The notes under the pieces were generated by a model. It saw nothing but the letters and a program-made list of their open reading frames with translations, did no database searches and had not been told where the DNA came from. A DNA stretch of 64,000 nucleotides from an uncultured Hungatella sp. (GTDB lineage Bacteria; Bacillota; Clostridia; Lachnospirales; Lachnospiraceae), in assembly GCA_910588505.1 (NCBI GenBank), contig CAJUPQ010000001.1, positions 58,894 through 122,893 of the forward strand. The letters are read 5' to 3'. Positions 52,106 through 60,716 of the stretch are shown piece by piece (positions within the stretch are counted from its first letter, which is position 1; each line of letters starts with the position of its first letter). Position numbers and translations under genes: made by a program.

Positions 52106-52378
52106 ATGGCAATAAATCAAAATGATGTTCTGCCAAATGTGAATGATTCTACCTCCGTAGGTAAAAATACGCTGGTTCAACTTCCGGTGGTTAGCCTGCT
52201 GCCCTCCAGGATAACGGGGCCAATCTTGGCCCGGTTAACTGACAACCATTTGGTGGTGAGGTGTTTCCAAGATGACAACACCATTGAGCGTGATACTATA
52301 CCTCTGGTATGTGCCTGTGCTTTTCCAAAATGGCTGTATTTCCATTTTGTCAGGCAGGGTGGACAATCTTATGGGTAA
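52106..52378 (+). CDS. Hypothetical protein, doubtful
   Basis: A 90-codon frame starting at ATG 52106 (MAINQNDVLPNVNDSTS). There is no good ribosome site before it and I recognise no domain. Regular amino-acid use (LPVVSLLPSRITGPILARL) is the only support. It may be part of a decayed gene of the integrated element. The gap 52379-52553 after it is featureless. Confidence 0.3.
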   Translation: MAINQNDVLPNVNDSTSVGKNTLVQLPVVSLLPSRITGPILARLTDNHLVVRCFQDDNTIERDTIPLVCACAFPKWLYFHFVRQGGQSYG

Positions 52379-52553
52379 AGGGCTTAAAGGCCATTTTAGA
52401 CGTTTTAGACGCTGACAATAGGGATAAACTTTTTCCAGAATGAAAACACTTGGGAATGTTCTTTGAATGATGTCCAGGAAGACAGCAGGCTTATATTTTG
52501 CACAAAGAAAAATCCCCCAGGGATGAACCCCAGAGGAACGTTTGAAAAGCTGA

Positions 52554-53111
52554 TTACAGACCTAGAGCCTTGAAATCAATCCATAAATCGTCGTAGATGT
52601 TGACTTTGATTTTGTCCTGGAAGGTGTAAGAATCGGCTTTAAAGTCCGTTTCCTCCAGATGGTACACAAAGATTTTCATACTAAGGGGGTCCACAATCCA
52701 ATACTCCCTCACTCCGGCATCCATGTAAAGGTTCAGCTTGCGTACATAGTCCTGGCTGGAATTGCTGGGAGAAACAATCTCCACAATCCAATCAGGTGCC
52801 CCGGTGCATCCCCGATCTGTCAGCTTATTAGGGTCGCAGATAACGCTGATATCTGGTTCCACCACGTTTCTATCATCTTCGGAAAACAGCTTGACGGCGA
52901 AGGGGGCCGGGTACACCTTGCAAGGGCCTTTTTTAGAGTTAAGGTAATTGAAAATGGTGTTTGATAAGAACATGAGTATTTCCTGGTGTATCCTGCTGGG
53001 AGCCGCCATGTAATAGATTTGGCCGTCTATCAGTTCAGCTCTGACGTTCTCCGGTAGGTTGTAATAATCTTCTTCGGTGTAAATGTTTGTGCGGGCTAAT
53101 GCTTCTGACAT
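52554..53111 (-). CDS. Uma2 family (DUF820) endonuclease-fold protein
   Basis: A 185-residue protein of the Uma2 family, a PD-(D/E)XK nuclease fold. The start is TEEDYYNLPENVRAELIDGQ, followed by SRIHQEILMFLSNTI, VVEPDISVIC (Asp), PDWIVEIVSPSN (Glu) and YMDAGVREYWIVDP. The function of these proteins is unknown; they spread in mobile and multicopy contexts. ATG 53111 is set by AAAGGAG on the minus strand. It follows the RHH protein gene by 61 bases. Confidence 0.85.
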   Translation of the reverse strand: MSEALARTNIYTEEDYYNLPENVRAELIDGQIYYMAAPSRIHQEILMFLSNTIFNYLNSKKGPCKVYPAPFAVKLFSEDDRNVVEPDISVICDPNKLTDRGCTGAPDWIVEIVSPSNSSQDYVRKLNLYMDAGVREYWIVDPLSMKIFVYHLEETDFKADSYTFQDKIKVNIYDDLWIDFKALGL

Positions 53112-53172
53112 AGGATTCTCCTTTCTGGGGGTGGAATGAATAGTTATGTTTCTGGTGGTTGGGGACTCTGAA

Positions 53173-53574
53173 TCAGGTTCGGGGCTGGAGCTTACCGCCT
53201 GTAATTGGGTCAATCCCCATGCGCCGGGTGGTTTCGTCCCTCTTTACCTGTGTTTTAACTGCCCTTGTGACAAACTCCGGAACGGCTTCTCCCGTGCGTT
53301 CTGCGGCGTTCTGGGCCTCTTCCAGAGTGTCAGGGGGTAATAGGGTGGTTGTAGCTGTTTGGGGCTGTGCTATGCCTTCTGTGGGCGTTCCTGTGTCTCG
53401 CTCTATGGCTTCATCAATGGCCCGGCCTATAAAGCCATTGACGCTCTCTCCGTGGGTTTCTGCGTGAGCTTTGATTTCAGCTTTGCGGCCTTTGGGCATG
53501 GTTAATTGTACTAAATCATAATTGTTTTTTCGGTATTTGTTTACCGCTTTTTGCTGTGCTTTTGTCGTTGCCAT
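53173..53574 (-). CDS. Ribbon-helix-helix (Arc-like) protein
   Basis: A 133-residue protein. The N-terminal half has a ribbon-helix-helix layout: YDLVQLTMPKGRKAEIKAHAETHGESVNGFI, given here in two parts as YDLVQLTMPKGRKAEIKAHA and ESVNGFIGRAIDEAI. A Pro/Thr linker leads to a second helical part (TLEEAQNAAERTGEAVPEFV). It is basic and probably DNA-binding. Three identical palindromes lie just upstream, so it likely represses its own promoter and that of the divergent HIRAN gene. Confidence 0.75.
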   Translation of the reverse strand: MATTKAQQKAVNKYRKNNYDLVQLTMPKGRKAEIKAHAETHGESVNGFIGRAIDEAIERDTGTPTEGIAQPQTATTTLLPPDTLEEAQNAAERTGEAVPEFVTRAVKTQVKRDETTRRMGIDPITGGKLQPRT

Positions 53575-53646
53575 TTTTCACCTCCAACGAGGCGACTTTT
53601 AATTTAGCCACCTCTCCCATTATAAGTTAAATATAACACATTTGTC

Positions 53647-53728
53647 TATTTCATGCAATATACAAATTTCATAATATATTTCATGAAATATTGTTTATGT
53701 CGTAGATTGATATATTTCATGAAATATA
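53647..53728. promoter_or_regulatory. Three palindromic operators between divergent genes
   Basis: TATTTCATGCAATA (53647-53660), ATATTTCATGAAATAT (53676-53691) and TATATTTCATGAAATATA (53711-53728) share the core ATTTCATGAAAT. They sit in the 195-base AT-rich gap between the RHH gene (minus) and the HIRAN gene (plus). The symmetry and repetition fit RHH dimers binding side by side. Confidence 0.75.
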
Positions 53729-53769
53729 TTATAATCTAATCAGCAGTTGAGGAAAGGAGCGAAAACAGA

Positions 53770-54206
53770 ATGAAGCAGATAACCAACATGAGAAAAGCTG
53801 TTTGCACTATGGCTAATGAATTAAAAAGGGCCGGCTATTCCCTGTCAGATGCTTTCAAAAAGGCATGGCAGAGAGTGAAATTTTCCATGGCCGTCAGAGC
53901 CAAAGGGACAAGCTTTGGGAACCGCCAGGAGTGCCTTGGACTCCTTAAACGGTTCAGGCTGGATGATTTAAGCGTAACACTGGAAAAGGAGCCTGGAAAT
54001 CAGTTTGACAGCAATGCAATACGGATCGTGGTCCATATCCATCCCATTTCCAAAAAGATAATCATTGGATACATACCAAAGGGATTAGCGAGGGAACTTT
54101 CCAAGGTAATGATACCGGAGTTGAGGTAAAGGCTAAGCTGCTGGACATTATCGGAGGGTATGGACACAAGGAAACCTTGGGAGCGTTGGTAAACATTGCG
54201 ATATAA
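53770..54206 (+). pseudogene. HIRAN-domain protein gene with a frameshift
   Basis: ATG 53770 (GAGGAAAGGAGCG upstream) starts a basic N-terminus, then a HIRAN-like domain: GTSFGNRQECLGLLKRF, KEPGNQFDSNAIRIV, IIIGYIPKGLARELSKV. HIRAN domains bind damaged or stalled DNA ends. This frame stops at 54129, but another frame continues the family sequence as DTGVEVKAKLLDIIGGYGHK to TAA 54206, so a single indel near 54105 has split it. It could be a sequencing error or an early step of decay. Confidence 0.75.
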
Positions 54207-54328
54207 ATAAAATGCCCTTACCAGAGCCGCAATCTCTGATAGGGGCCAGTAACCCGATAACCATTCAAAAGGGTACGCAGGCAGTATAACACGCCTGCTG
54301 CCCTCTGTAAAGAGAGGATTTGGACGAA

Positions 54329-54700
54329 ATGCATAGATTGAACATTGACAAGGAAAGCCCGGAGTACACAGAGGGCGATCAGGTAACGGCCCCCGGCATG
54401 ATTGAGGTACTGAACAGAACCCACAATATTGCCTTAGTCAGTCAGGAGGCCGTACCAGAAAGACTAAAGGGCCATACCCTGATTGTATATTTACCAGAAA
54501 GAGATTTCATTGTCCTGGCTGGGTGGGGAGAAAATACGGCTCTCATTGGAGAGCTGGTGGCGGAGTATCTGGAACTTACCCCTCCCCAGCATGAAAGAGC
54601 ATTGAAAGCGCCGATTCACATAGGCCTATCAGGTAAGTTGTTGAAGATATGGCAGACACTTGAAGCTATTTACCAGATCAGGAACAAAGACAAAGAATAA
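54329..54700 (+). CDS. Unknown protein of the integrated element
   Basis: A 123-residue protein (ATG 54329, AGAGAGGATT about 11 bases upstream). It reads like a compact soluble protein: MIEVLNRTHNIALVSQEAVP, TLIVYLPERDFIVLAGWGEN. No known domain is recognised. It lies between the HIRAN gene and a helical protein, all on the plus strand. In-frame TTG 54320 is an alternative start. The 54207-54328 gap shows nothing. Confidence 0.6.
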   Translation: MHRLNIDKESPEYTEGDQVTAPGMIEVLNRTHNIALVSQEAVPERLKGHTLIVYLPERDFIVLAGWGENTALIGELVAEYLELTPPQHERALKAPIHIGLSGKLLKIWQTLEAIYQIRNKDKE

Positions 54701-54774
54701 GCATAAACAGAAAACACGGCGGGCAGCAGGGGCAATTCCCTTCTGTCCCTGCCAAATGAAAGGAACGTGGCGGA

Positions 54775-55065
54775 ATGATAAAGGATTTACTGAAGACCAT
54801 GAAAGCCCTGTCATGGAGCTGGTGGGAGAAATCCCTGGTGGACCTCCAGAAGTTTGATCCGGAGTATGAGCAGGCCATGGAGCGGGTTGTGGAGTTTGAG
54901 AAGCGATATGAGGACATGGCGCTAAGCGGAGAGAATAGAACGGATATAGATGGCTTTCTGAACGCCTTGGAGGATGTCCAGGAGGCAGAGGTCAATCTGG
55001 CGTACCTGGTGGGGATGGCGGACTGCCTCCTGATCCTGGAGAACCTTAAAGATCATCCTGAATGA
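54775..55065 (+). CDS. Small acidic helical protein, unknown
   Basis: A 96-residue protein, mostly predicted helix and acidic (EQAMERVVEFEKRYEDMAL, ALEDVQEAEVNLAYLVGMA), with a Trp-rich start (ALSWSWWEKS). AAAGGAACG precedes the ATG. It overlaps in another frame the first remaining codons of the truncated recombinase. Function unknown; the position just before the recombinase is typical of small ICE or prophage genes. Confidence 0.55.
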   Translation: MIKDLLKTMKALSWSWWEKSLVDLQKFDPEYEQAMERVVEFEKRYEDMALSGENRTDIDGFLNALEDVQEAEVNLAYLVGMADCLLILENLKDHPE

Positions 55066-55759
55066 TGCCGTACATGATGAAATCATTCAAAAGAGCCCGG
55101 CAGCTGGGGTTAAAGCATTGAAGGAAACAGAAAAGGCCACGAAGACTTATCATAGGGCTTTGACAGAGCAAGAGCAAAAGGATTTCATGCGGGAAATGGA
55201 GAGCGATTATTATTATGAGTTCGTGGCCCTTCTCCTGTGTACGGGCATGAGATCAGGAGAGGCAGCGGCTCTCACCTGGAGCGATTTAGACTATAAGCAG
55301 AATGTGATCCATGTCACCAAAACAGTCACTTACGACGAGGACGGAATGATAGGTATAGGGAACCCCAAAAGCGAGGCAGGGAAAAGGGATATTCCGCTTA
55401 ATGATACTATCAAGGGTGTTCTGTCAAGCCAGAGGAAAAAGCTGGGAAATATTCTGCCACTGAAAGATAATCGGGTATTTGTTTCTGTATATGGCAGTGT
55501 TGTACATAATCAGGCCATAAATAGAGCGATCAGCGGCGCACTGTCCAGGTTGGAGGCACAGGGACGGCCGATAGAGCGTTTTACAGCGCACGCATTAAGG
55601 GATACCTTTGCCACCCGATACATAGAGCAGGGAGGGAGCCCCCAGACTCTAAAGACAATCCCGGGCCACAGCAGCTTAGCCATGACTATGGATCTATATA
55701 GTCACGTTTTACCTAACACCAAGCAGCAGGAAATGGACAATTTGAAAATCGTTTTGTAA
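55034..55759 (+). pseudogene. Tyrosine recombinase, N-terminally truncated
   Basis: The catalytic domain is intact: Arg in LLCTGMRSGEAAALTW, the HALRDTFATR box, GHSSLAMTMDLYSHV with the nucleophile Tyr; the usual LGH reads PGH. Upstream, the frame is open back to 55034 and reads family-like sequence (KIILNDAVHDEIIQKSPAAG) that belongs to the core-binding domain, but a TGA at 55031 ends it and no start codon or ribosome site exists there. About 150 N-terminal residues are missing. A TTG at 55118 could start a 213-residue catalytic-only protein. It was the integrase of this element. Confidence 0.8.
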
Positions 55760-55765
55760 CCACTT

Positions 55766-55789
55766 GGGCGGCGTTTTACCGCCCTTTTT
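55766..55789 (+). terminator. Terminator after the recombinase
   Basis: GGGCGG (55766-55771) pairs with CCGCCC (55779-55784), followed by TTTTT (55785-55789). Confidence 0.85.
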
Positions 55790-56194
55790 ACTACCCCATT
55801 TTTACCCCGATTTCCACCCCAAATAAGAAGAATATCCACATAAATAAAGACGGCGATTGACAAGCCATATAGTAAGCAATGATGTTGAATAATCCCGATA
55901 GAATCGGCATTTTTAAGGGGGAACCATGAATCGTGATGAACTGTGATAAAACGTACCTCTTTGAAGTGGCAGTTCAATGACAATAAAGAAATTTTGCGGT
56001 ATGATAAAATAACATGATACACAGAATAAAGGATACAGATAGATCGTAGAGAAAAGATAGGGATGGAATTTGCCATTCTTTGGAAAGATATGGCATTGAG
56101 ATATTTGGGCAGTATAAATTCCCCCATTTTACAAATACTACATTTACAGCAAGTTACCAGGTAATGATATCATGCAAAATGGAGGAATTATGAT
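55790..56194. other. 405-base intergenic stretch before spoVT
   Basis: It holds a small hairpin CCGAT-AGA-ATCGG followed by CATTTTT (55895-55912) and a candidate promoter ATGACA (55977-55982) with TATGAT (56000-56005), 17 bp apart. AAAATGGAGG lies before the spoVT ATG. The right end of the integrated element should lie here; I could not find a duplicated att core. Confidence 0.45.
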
Positions 56195-56743
56195 ATGAAA
56201 GCTACGGGAATTGTGAGAAGAATCGATGACCTTGGAAGAGTAGTCATTCCCAAGGAGATAAGAAGAACACTAAGACTTAGGGAAGGTACTCCCCTTGAAA
56301 TCTTCACGGACAGAGAAGGGGAGATTATTTTGAAAAAATATTCGCCTATGGTGGAGCTGACAGCATTTGCGGGACAGTATGCGGAGGCCATGGCTCAGGC
56401 CACAGGGCTGATGGTATGTATCACAGACAGGGATCAGATCATCGCGGTAAGCGGAGGTTCCAAAAAGGATCTGCTTGCAAAGACCATCAGCAAGCAGCTG
56501 GAGCATGCCATTGGGGAGAGGAATACCATAGTGGCTTCAAAAGAGGATAAAAGTTTTATTTCCCTGACGTCTGAGGAGATGGAAGGAATCACAGCCCAGG
56601 CAGTGGCGCCGATTATCTGCGAAGGAGATGCCATTGGAAGCGTCTCTCTTCTGAGCAGGGAGCCGAAAGCCAAGATGGGGGATACGGAGGTCAAGCTGGT
56701 CACAACAGCAGCCGGATTTCTGGGACGACAGATGGAAGGATAA
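56195..56743 (+). CDS. spoVT: Stage V sporulation protein T
   Basis: A 182-residue forespore transcription factor. The N-terminal swapped-hairpin AbrB domain (MKATGIVRRIDDLGRVVIPK, then RTLRLREGTPLEIFTDREGE) binds DNA; residues ~55-180 are a GAF-like sensor domain. It adjusts sigma-G genes during spore maturation. Length and N-terminus are typical. AAAATGGAGG precedes the ATG. A hairpin follows. Confidence 0.96.
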   Translation: MKATGIVRRIDDLGRVVIPKEIRRTLRLREGTPLEIFTDREGEIILKKYSPMVELTAFAGQYAEAMAQATGLMVCITDRDQIIAVSGGSKKDLLAKTISKQLEHAIGERNTIVASKEDKSFISLTSEEMEGITAQAVAPIICEGDAIGSVSLLSREPKAKMGDTEVKLVTTAAGFLGRQMEG

Positions 56744-56747
56744 TGGA

Positions 56748-56798
56748 AAAGGGTCAATCTCTTACGGTTGTATAGTCAGCGTGGGAGATTGGCCCTTT
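56748..56798 (+). terminator. Hairpin after spoVT
   Basis: AAAGGGTCAATCTC (56748-56761) pairs with GAGATTGGCCCTTT (56785-56798) with one G-T pair. No T-run, but the position fits termination. Confidence 0.6.
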
Positions 56799-56836
56799 GG
56801 TACGTAAGGGGGAGACAATGCCAGGAGTGGTGATGG

Positions 56837-57245
56837 TTGAATAATTTTATTTTTGAAAACGAAACAAAAGTATTTTTCGGAAGAGGGTGTGTGAAAGAGT
56901 ATCTGGCCTGTCTCACAAAGGGATACGGGGACACGGTTATCCTTGCCTTTGGGGGCGGTTCCATTAAAAAGAACGGAATCTATGATGAAGTGGTTTCCAT
57001 TTTAAACAGGTCGGGGAAACAGATTGTGGAGTTTCCCGGTATTATGGCTAACCCTACGTATGCAAAAGTTCTGGAAGGAGCAAAACTTGCCAGAAAACAT
57101 GACGCGGGCCGGATGAGGATAATGTTTCCGATGATATGGCAGAGGCCCTGATGCAAAACGTGATCCGCAATCTTCGGGCGGCGCTTAAGAATCCGGAGGA
57201 TTATAGGGCAAGAAGCAATCTCATGTGGGCCGGGACCATGGCGGG
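56837..57245 (+). pseudogene. Internally deleted iron alcohol dehydrogenase (YqhD/BDH type)
   Basis: It starts at TTG 56837 with AGGAGTGG upstream and reads FIFENETKVFFGRGCVKEYL, VILAFGGGSIKKNGIYDEV, GIMANPTYAKVLEGAKLAR, the N-terminal quarter of a butanol-dehydrogenase-like enzyme. Near 57105 the frame changes and the sequence jumps to DDMAEALMQNVIRNLRAALK and ARSNLMWAGTMA, which is normally about 150 residues further on. The metal-binding middle and the C-terminus are gone. It then runs into the next remnant without a gap. Confidence 0.8.
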
Positions 57246-57530
57246 AAATGTGGCTTCTGCCTTGTATTACCGGGAAAGAGCGGGAAGGGGGCAAGATTTC
57301 TCTGTCTCTGGTGGGCGAGGGGATGTTTTTGAACAATTTCCAGAGCGCCAACGCCCAGTTCGGGGACGTGTTCCAGAAGACGAGGACAGCGCCCAAAGAG
57401 GTTTTGGCAAATACCTATCAGTGCAGTGACGGGGAGTGGATCGTATTTTTTGAGAAACCATGGGACAGCCGATTATCCGGCACCAGGGCCTGGGCTTTTT
57501 GCTGGCGGATATGCAGACCCACACGGATGC
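57246..57530 (+). pseudogene. CaiB/BaiF-type CoA-transferase fragment
   Basis: Directly after the dehydrogenase fragment come NVASALYYRER and, in a shifted frame, ISLSLVGEGMFLNNFQSANA, QFGDVFQKTRTAPKE and ANTYQCSDGEWIVFFE. This matches the middle of family III CoA-transferases (YYRE-TGKGQ-VSVSL, NTY-CSDG-WI). Neither end is present. It is fused between two other remnants. Confidence 0.65.
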
Positions 57531-57539
57531 GGCCAGGGC

Positions 57540-57995
57540 GCTGCTTTACCCGGTGTGGGAGAAAGATACGCAGTGGACGTGGTTTTTGAAAAACAGCCGC
57601 CGATTTTCGGAACAGATGTTTCTGATTGATGAGGGGTATATAAGCACTTACGGAGATATGCTTTGCCTGGTCAGACAGATATCCGGCGGGCTTTATACCT
57701 GTGGCCTGAGGCTGGGGATGATGGCGGCGGTGGATATGGCGAACCGCCGGGAACTGATTGCTTCGGTGTTTGCCCTGTCCAGGCTGGGGTGTACGGCGGT
57801 TATGGTGAATCCCAGGCTGTGCGAGGAGGAGAGGGAATATGTATTAAGAAAATCGGATGCTGGCGGCTGCTATGACAGGCGGGAGCATCGTCATCTCCAG
57901 GCGGAAAATGACTTCCGGGAAACATTTTGCGCGAATGAAGCAGTATGAAGTAAATGATATTGTCTGTAGTTCTTCCATCATGATTCGCATGATGA
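57540..57995 (+). pseudogene. AMP-binding acyl-CoA ligase fragments
   Basis: One frame reads ISTYGDMLCLVRQISGGLYT, VDMANRRELIASVFALSRLG, NPRLCEEEREYVLRKSDA, the N-terminal part of an acyl-CoA synthetase. From about 57857 another frame reads MTGGSIVISRRKMTSGKHF and NDIVCSSSIMIRMMTEAGG, a later part of the same type of enzyme. The A3 motif region and the C-terminus are missing. Confidence 0.7.
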
Positions 57996-58408
57996 CTGAG
58001 GCCGGGGGACGGGCCATGGATTTTCCGGCTATGCATGCGGCATACTGGGCGGGAACTTGCCTGGAGTGGGTGTGGGAAGTGCTGTCCCAGATGCGTGCCC
58101 GCAGAAGCGGAACTATTGTCAACTTCAGTTCCATTGGCGGCATTCGGGGAGCAAAATGCCATATTGCCGACTATGAAGAGACCGTAGGCAGCATGTATCT
58201 GGAAAATGTAAATGACCAGCAGAACCAGCCTGGGGACCCGGTCAGGGCCGGGCAGACTATTGTGGGGGTGGTGCATCTGGATGAGATTCCGAAACGCCTG
58301 CCTCTTGGAAGTGATGCGATTCATATTCTTGAGACGGAATATGAAAGCAGGCTGTCTGAGATGGGGACTTGGAAGGAACATGGCGTTAGCAGCGATTTTG
58401 ATGAGTAA
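57996..58408 (+). pseudogene. Short-chain dehydrogenase fragments
   Basis: The frame that begins as a ligase fragment continues into SDR sequence: VLSQMRARRSGTIVNFSSIG (around the catalytic Ser) and then the C-terminal end LPLGSDAIHILETEYESRL and WKEHGVSSDFDE. The N-terminal cofactor site and the YxxxK region are missing. The retained parts are roughly complementary to those kept in the SDR remnant at 63557. Confidence 0.7.
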
Positions 58409-58471
58409 GGGACTGGCGTAAGATAAGTTGTGCAAGTTATTTTGTGACAATTTTTAAGGGATATAAGTGAT

Positions 58472-58522
58472 AAACAGCCTTGTTGTGGGGGATTTTGGAG
58501 AACCTGTCAGCAGGGCTGTTTT
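58472..58522 (+). terminator. Terminator-like hairpin upstream of the R-M genes
   Basis: AAACAGCC (58472-58479) pairs with GGCTGTTT (58514-58521), with partial pairing further in, then TTAAAG. It separates the dead genes from the restriction-modification promoter. The rest of 58409-58671 shows nothing. Confidence 0.55.
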
Positions 58523-58671
58523 AAAGTACAGGAATAATAAGTGTAAAGGTGCAAACTGACAGAAAAACCGTTTATGAAATAGCAAAAGAAATCGTTGGGG
58601 TATAGATAAAGACAGCTTCAAATTTGCAAAGGATAAACCAGAAAAGAACATGCAAAATTATGCCATATATC

Positions 58672-58700
58672 TTGAAAACATAAAGAGACTATGATAAAAT
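58672..58700 (+). promoter_or_regulatory. Candidate promoter of the restriction-modification operon
   Basis: TTGAAA (58672-58677) and TAAAAT (58695-58700) with a 17-bp spacer, 107 bases before the methylase start. Confidence 0.5.
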
Positions 58701-58806
58701 GCAACTGAATTTAGCGTTTGTTAAAATTGTGGAAGCTCTTAATTGATCGTGATATGAAGAAAAAAGGATTTGTGTGTCACTATTAAATGAAAGGGGGGCG
58801 AGTACA

Positions 58807-60702
58807 TTGGCAGAACAAGCAGTTAGAAAAGCAGAGTCTGTTCAAGCCAGGCCTATTTTGAAATGGGCCGGCGGCAAAACACAGATGTTAGGCGATCTCT
58901 TGCCTAAAGTACCGAACTCCTATGGTCGATATATTGAGCCATTCTTTGGCGGTGGTGCAATGTTCTTTGCTTTACAGCCAGAAAGCGCAATTATTGCAGA
59001 CAGCAATCCGGAACTGATTAATATGTATCAGGAAGTTGCCAATCATGCAGATAATGTAATTCAATACCTTAAACAGTACGGGAATACTTCCGAGATGTTT
59101 TATGCTGTCCGTAGTCAGGAATGGACGACGCTCCCCAAGGCGGAAGCCGCTGCAAGAACGATATTTCTAAACAGAACCTGCTATAATGGATTATATCGTG
59201 TCAACAAACATGGGCAATTTAATGTCCCTTATGGGAAATACAAAAATCCCAAGATATGTGATGAGGCGGGATTGAGAGCAGCATCGGAAGCGTTGAAAAA
59301 AGCAGATATACTATGTGGTGACTATCTGCTGGTTTTGGAGCATCATGCTCAGCCTGGAGACTTTGTTTTCCTTGATCCGCCGTACTTACCTGTCTCTGAA
59401 TATGCTGATTTTAAGCGATATACCAAAGAACAGTTTTACGAGGAGGATCATGTTGAGCTTTCGAAGGTGATTATGGCTTTGCATGAACGGGGCTGCCATG
59501 TCATTTTAACAAATTCCAATCATCCGCTGGTACATGAGTTGTATGCTCCATTTAATATTGATGTCATTCAGACAAAGCGGCATATTTCTTGTAATGGAAG
59601 TACTCGCAAAGGTGAGGATGTCATTGTCACCATTCCTCCGAAGCAGCATACTTTAATGAAAATACTTCCTCAGCCTCTTCCGGAACAGGTGTCAGCTTAT
59701 CCTCCTACTCGTTTTATGGGTTCAAAGAGTAAGCTGTTATCCGAAATATGGTCTGTTGCGTCGCAGTTTAAGGCGAATTCCGTTGTTGATCTTTTCTCCG
59801 GCTCCGGCATTGTTGGTTATATGTTCAAGGCACAGGGTAAAGCTGTAGTCAGTAATGATTATATGGCCATGTCCGCAACATTTACTAAGGCGATGGTAGA
59901 AAACAGTTCTGTTACTTTGCCATTAGAGGAAGCCAGGGAATTGCTTGTTTCACATAGGGAGTCAGATCATTTTGTGGCATCCACTTTCAAAGATCTTTAT
60001 TATACCGATGAGGAAAATGATTTGATTGATACACTTCGTACTAATATCGCCGCCATCAAAGATCAATACAAACATGCGATTGCTATGACAGCGTTGATTC
60101 GTGCCTGCATAAAGAAGCGTCCGCGTGGTATCTTTACCTATACAGGACAGAGATACAATGATGGACGCAAGGATTTACAAAAAACACTTTCTCAGCAGTT
60201 TCTGGAGGCTGTTGAGGCGGTCAATAAGGCTGTATTTGATAATGGACAGATTAATCGTTCCAATCAGGGAGACGCAATCGATTTAAGAGTGGAGCAAGCG
60301 GATTTGGTTTACATTGACCCGCCGTACTACTCTCCCTTATCTGACAATGAATATGTCCGCAGATACCATTTTGTTGAAGGTCTTGCCCGAGACTGGAAGG
60401 GCGTCGAAATTCAGCAGCACACGCAAACAAAAAAGTTTAAATCATACCCTACGCCATTTGCTACCCGCAAAGGTGCGGCAGATGCGTTTGCTCATCTGTT
60501 TAAGAGATTTGCAAACAGTATACTGATCGTTTCCTATTCCTCTAACAGCTTGCCTACGCAAGATGAAATGGTAACAATCATGGCAAAATATAAGGAACAT
60601 GTAGAAGTAATTCCAGTGAACTATAAGTATTCTTTTGGCAATCAAGGCGAAGCAAAAACACATAGAAATTCCGTACAGGAATACCTTTTTGTCGGGTATT
60701 GA
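58807..60702 (+). CDS. Tandem (two-domain) adenine DNA methyltransferase, type IIS R-M
   Basis: A 631-residue protein with two D12-class (Dam-like) methyltransferase units. Unit 1 (~1-290): LKWAGGKTQMLGDLLPK, YIEPFFGGGAMFF, FVFLDPPYLPVSEY. Unit 2 (~300-631): RFMGSKSKLLSEIW, VVDLFSGSGIVGYMF, LVYIDPPYYSPLSD. Two fused N6-adenine methylases, as in M.FokI, serve asymmetric sites where each strand needs its own enzyme. TTG 58807 has AAAGGGGGG eight bases upstream; GTG 58774 is an alternative that adds 11 residues. The AlwI-like nuclease follows 14 bases later. Confidence 0.9.
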   Translation: MAEQAVRKAESVQARPILKWAGGKTQMLGDLLPKVPNSYGRYIEPFFGGGAMFFALQPESAIIADSNPELINMYQEVANHADNVIQYLKQYGNTSEMFYAVRSQEWTTLPKAEAAARTIFLNRTCYNGLYRVNKHGQFNVPYGKYKNPKICDEAGLRAASEALKKADILCGDYLLVLEHHAQPGDFVFLDPPYLPVSEYADFKRYTKEQFYEEDHVELSKVIMALHERGCHVILTNSNHPLVHELYAPFNIDVIQTKRHISCNGSTRKGEDVIVTIPPKQHTLMKILPQPLPEQVSAYPPTRFMGSKSKLLSEIWSVASQFKANSVVDLFSGSGIVGYMFKAQGKAVVSNDYMAMSATFTKAMVENSSVTLPLEEARELLVSHRESDHFVASTFKDLYYTDEENDLIDTLRTNIAAIKDQYKHAIAMTALIRACIKKRPRGIFTYTGQRYNDGRKDLQKTLSQQFLEAVEAVNKAVFDNGQINRSNQGDAIDLRVEQADLVYIDPPYYSPLSDNEYVRRYHFVEGLARDWKGVEIQQHTQTKKFKSYPTPFATRKGAADAFAHLFKRFANSILIVSYSSNSLPTQDEMVTIMAKYKEHVEVIPVNYKYSFGNQGEAKTHRNSVQEYLFVGY

Positions 60703-60716
60703 TTGGAGGCTGCAGT

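Noticed and set aside
48800..55950. att duplication flanking the integrated element
   Set aside because: The only shared strings found near both ends (for example TTTGAAAAT) are 9 bases or shorter and not placed symmetrically, so chance is enough to explain them.
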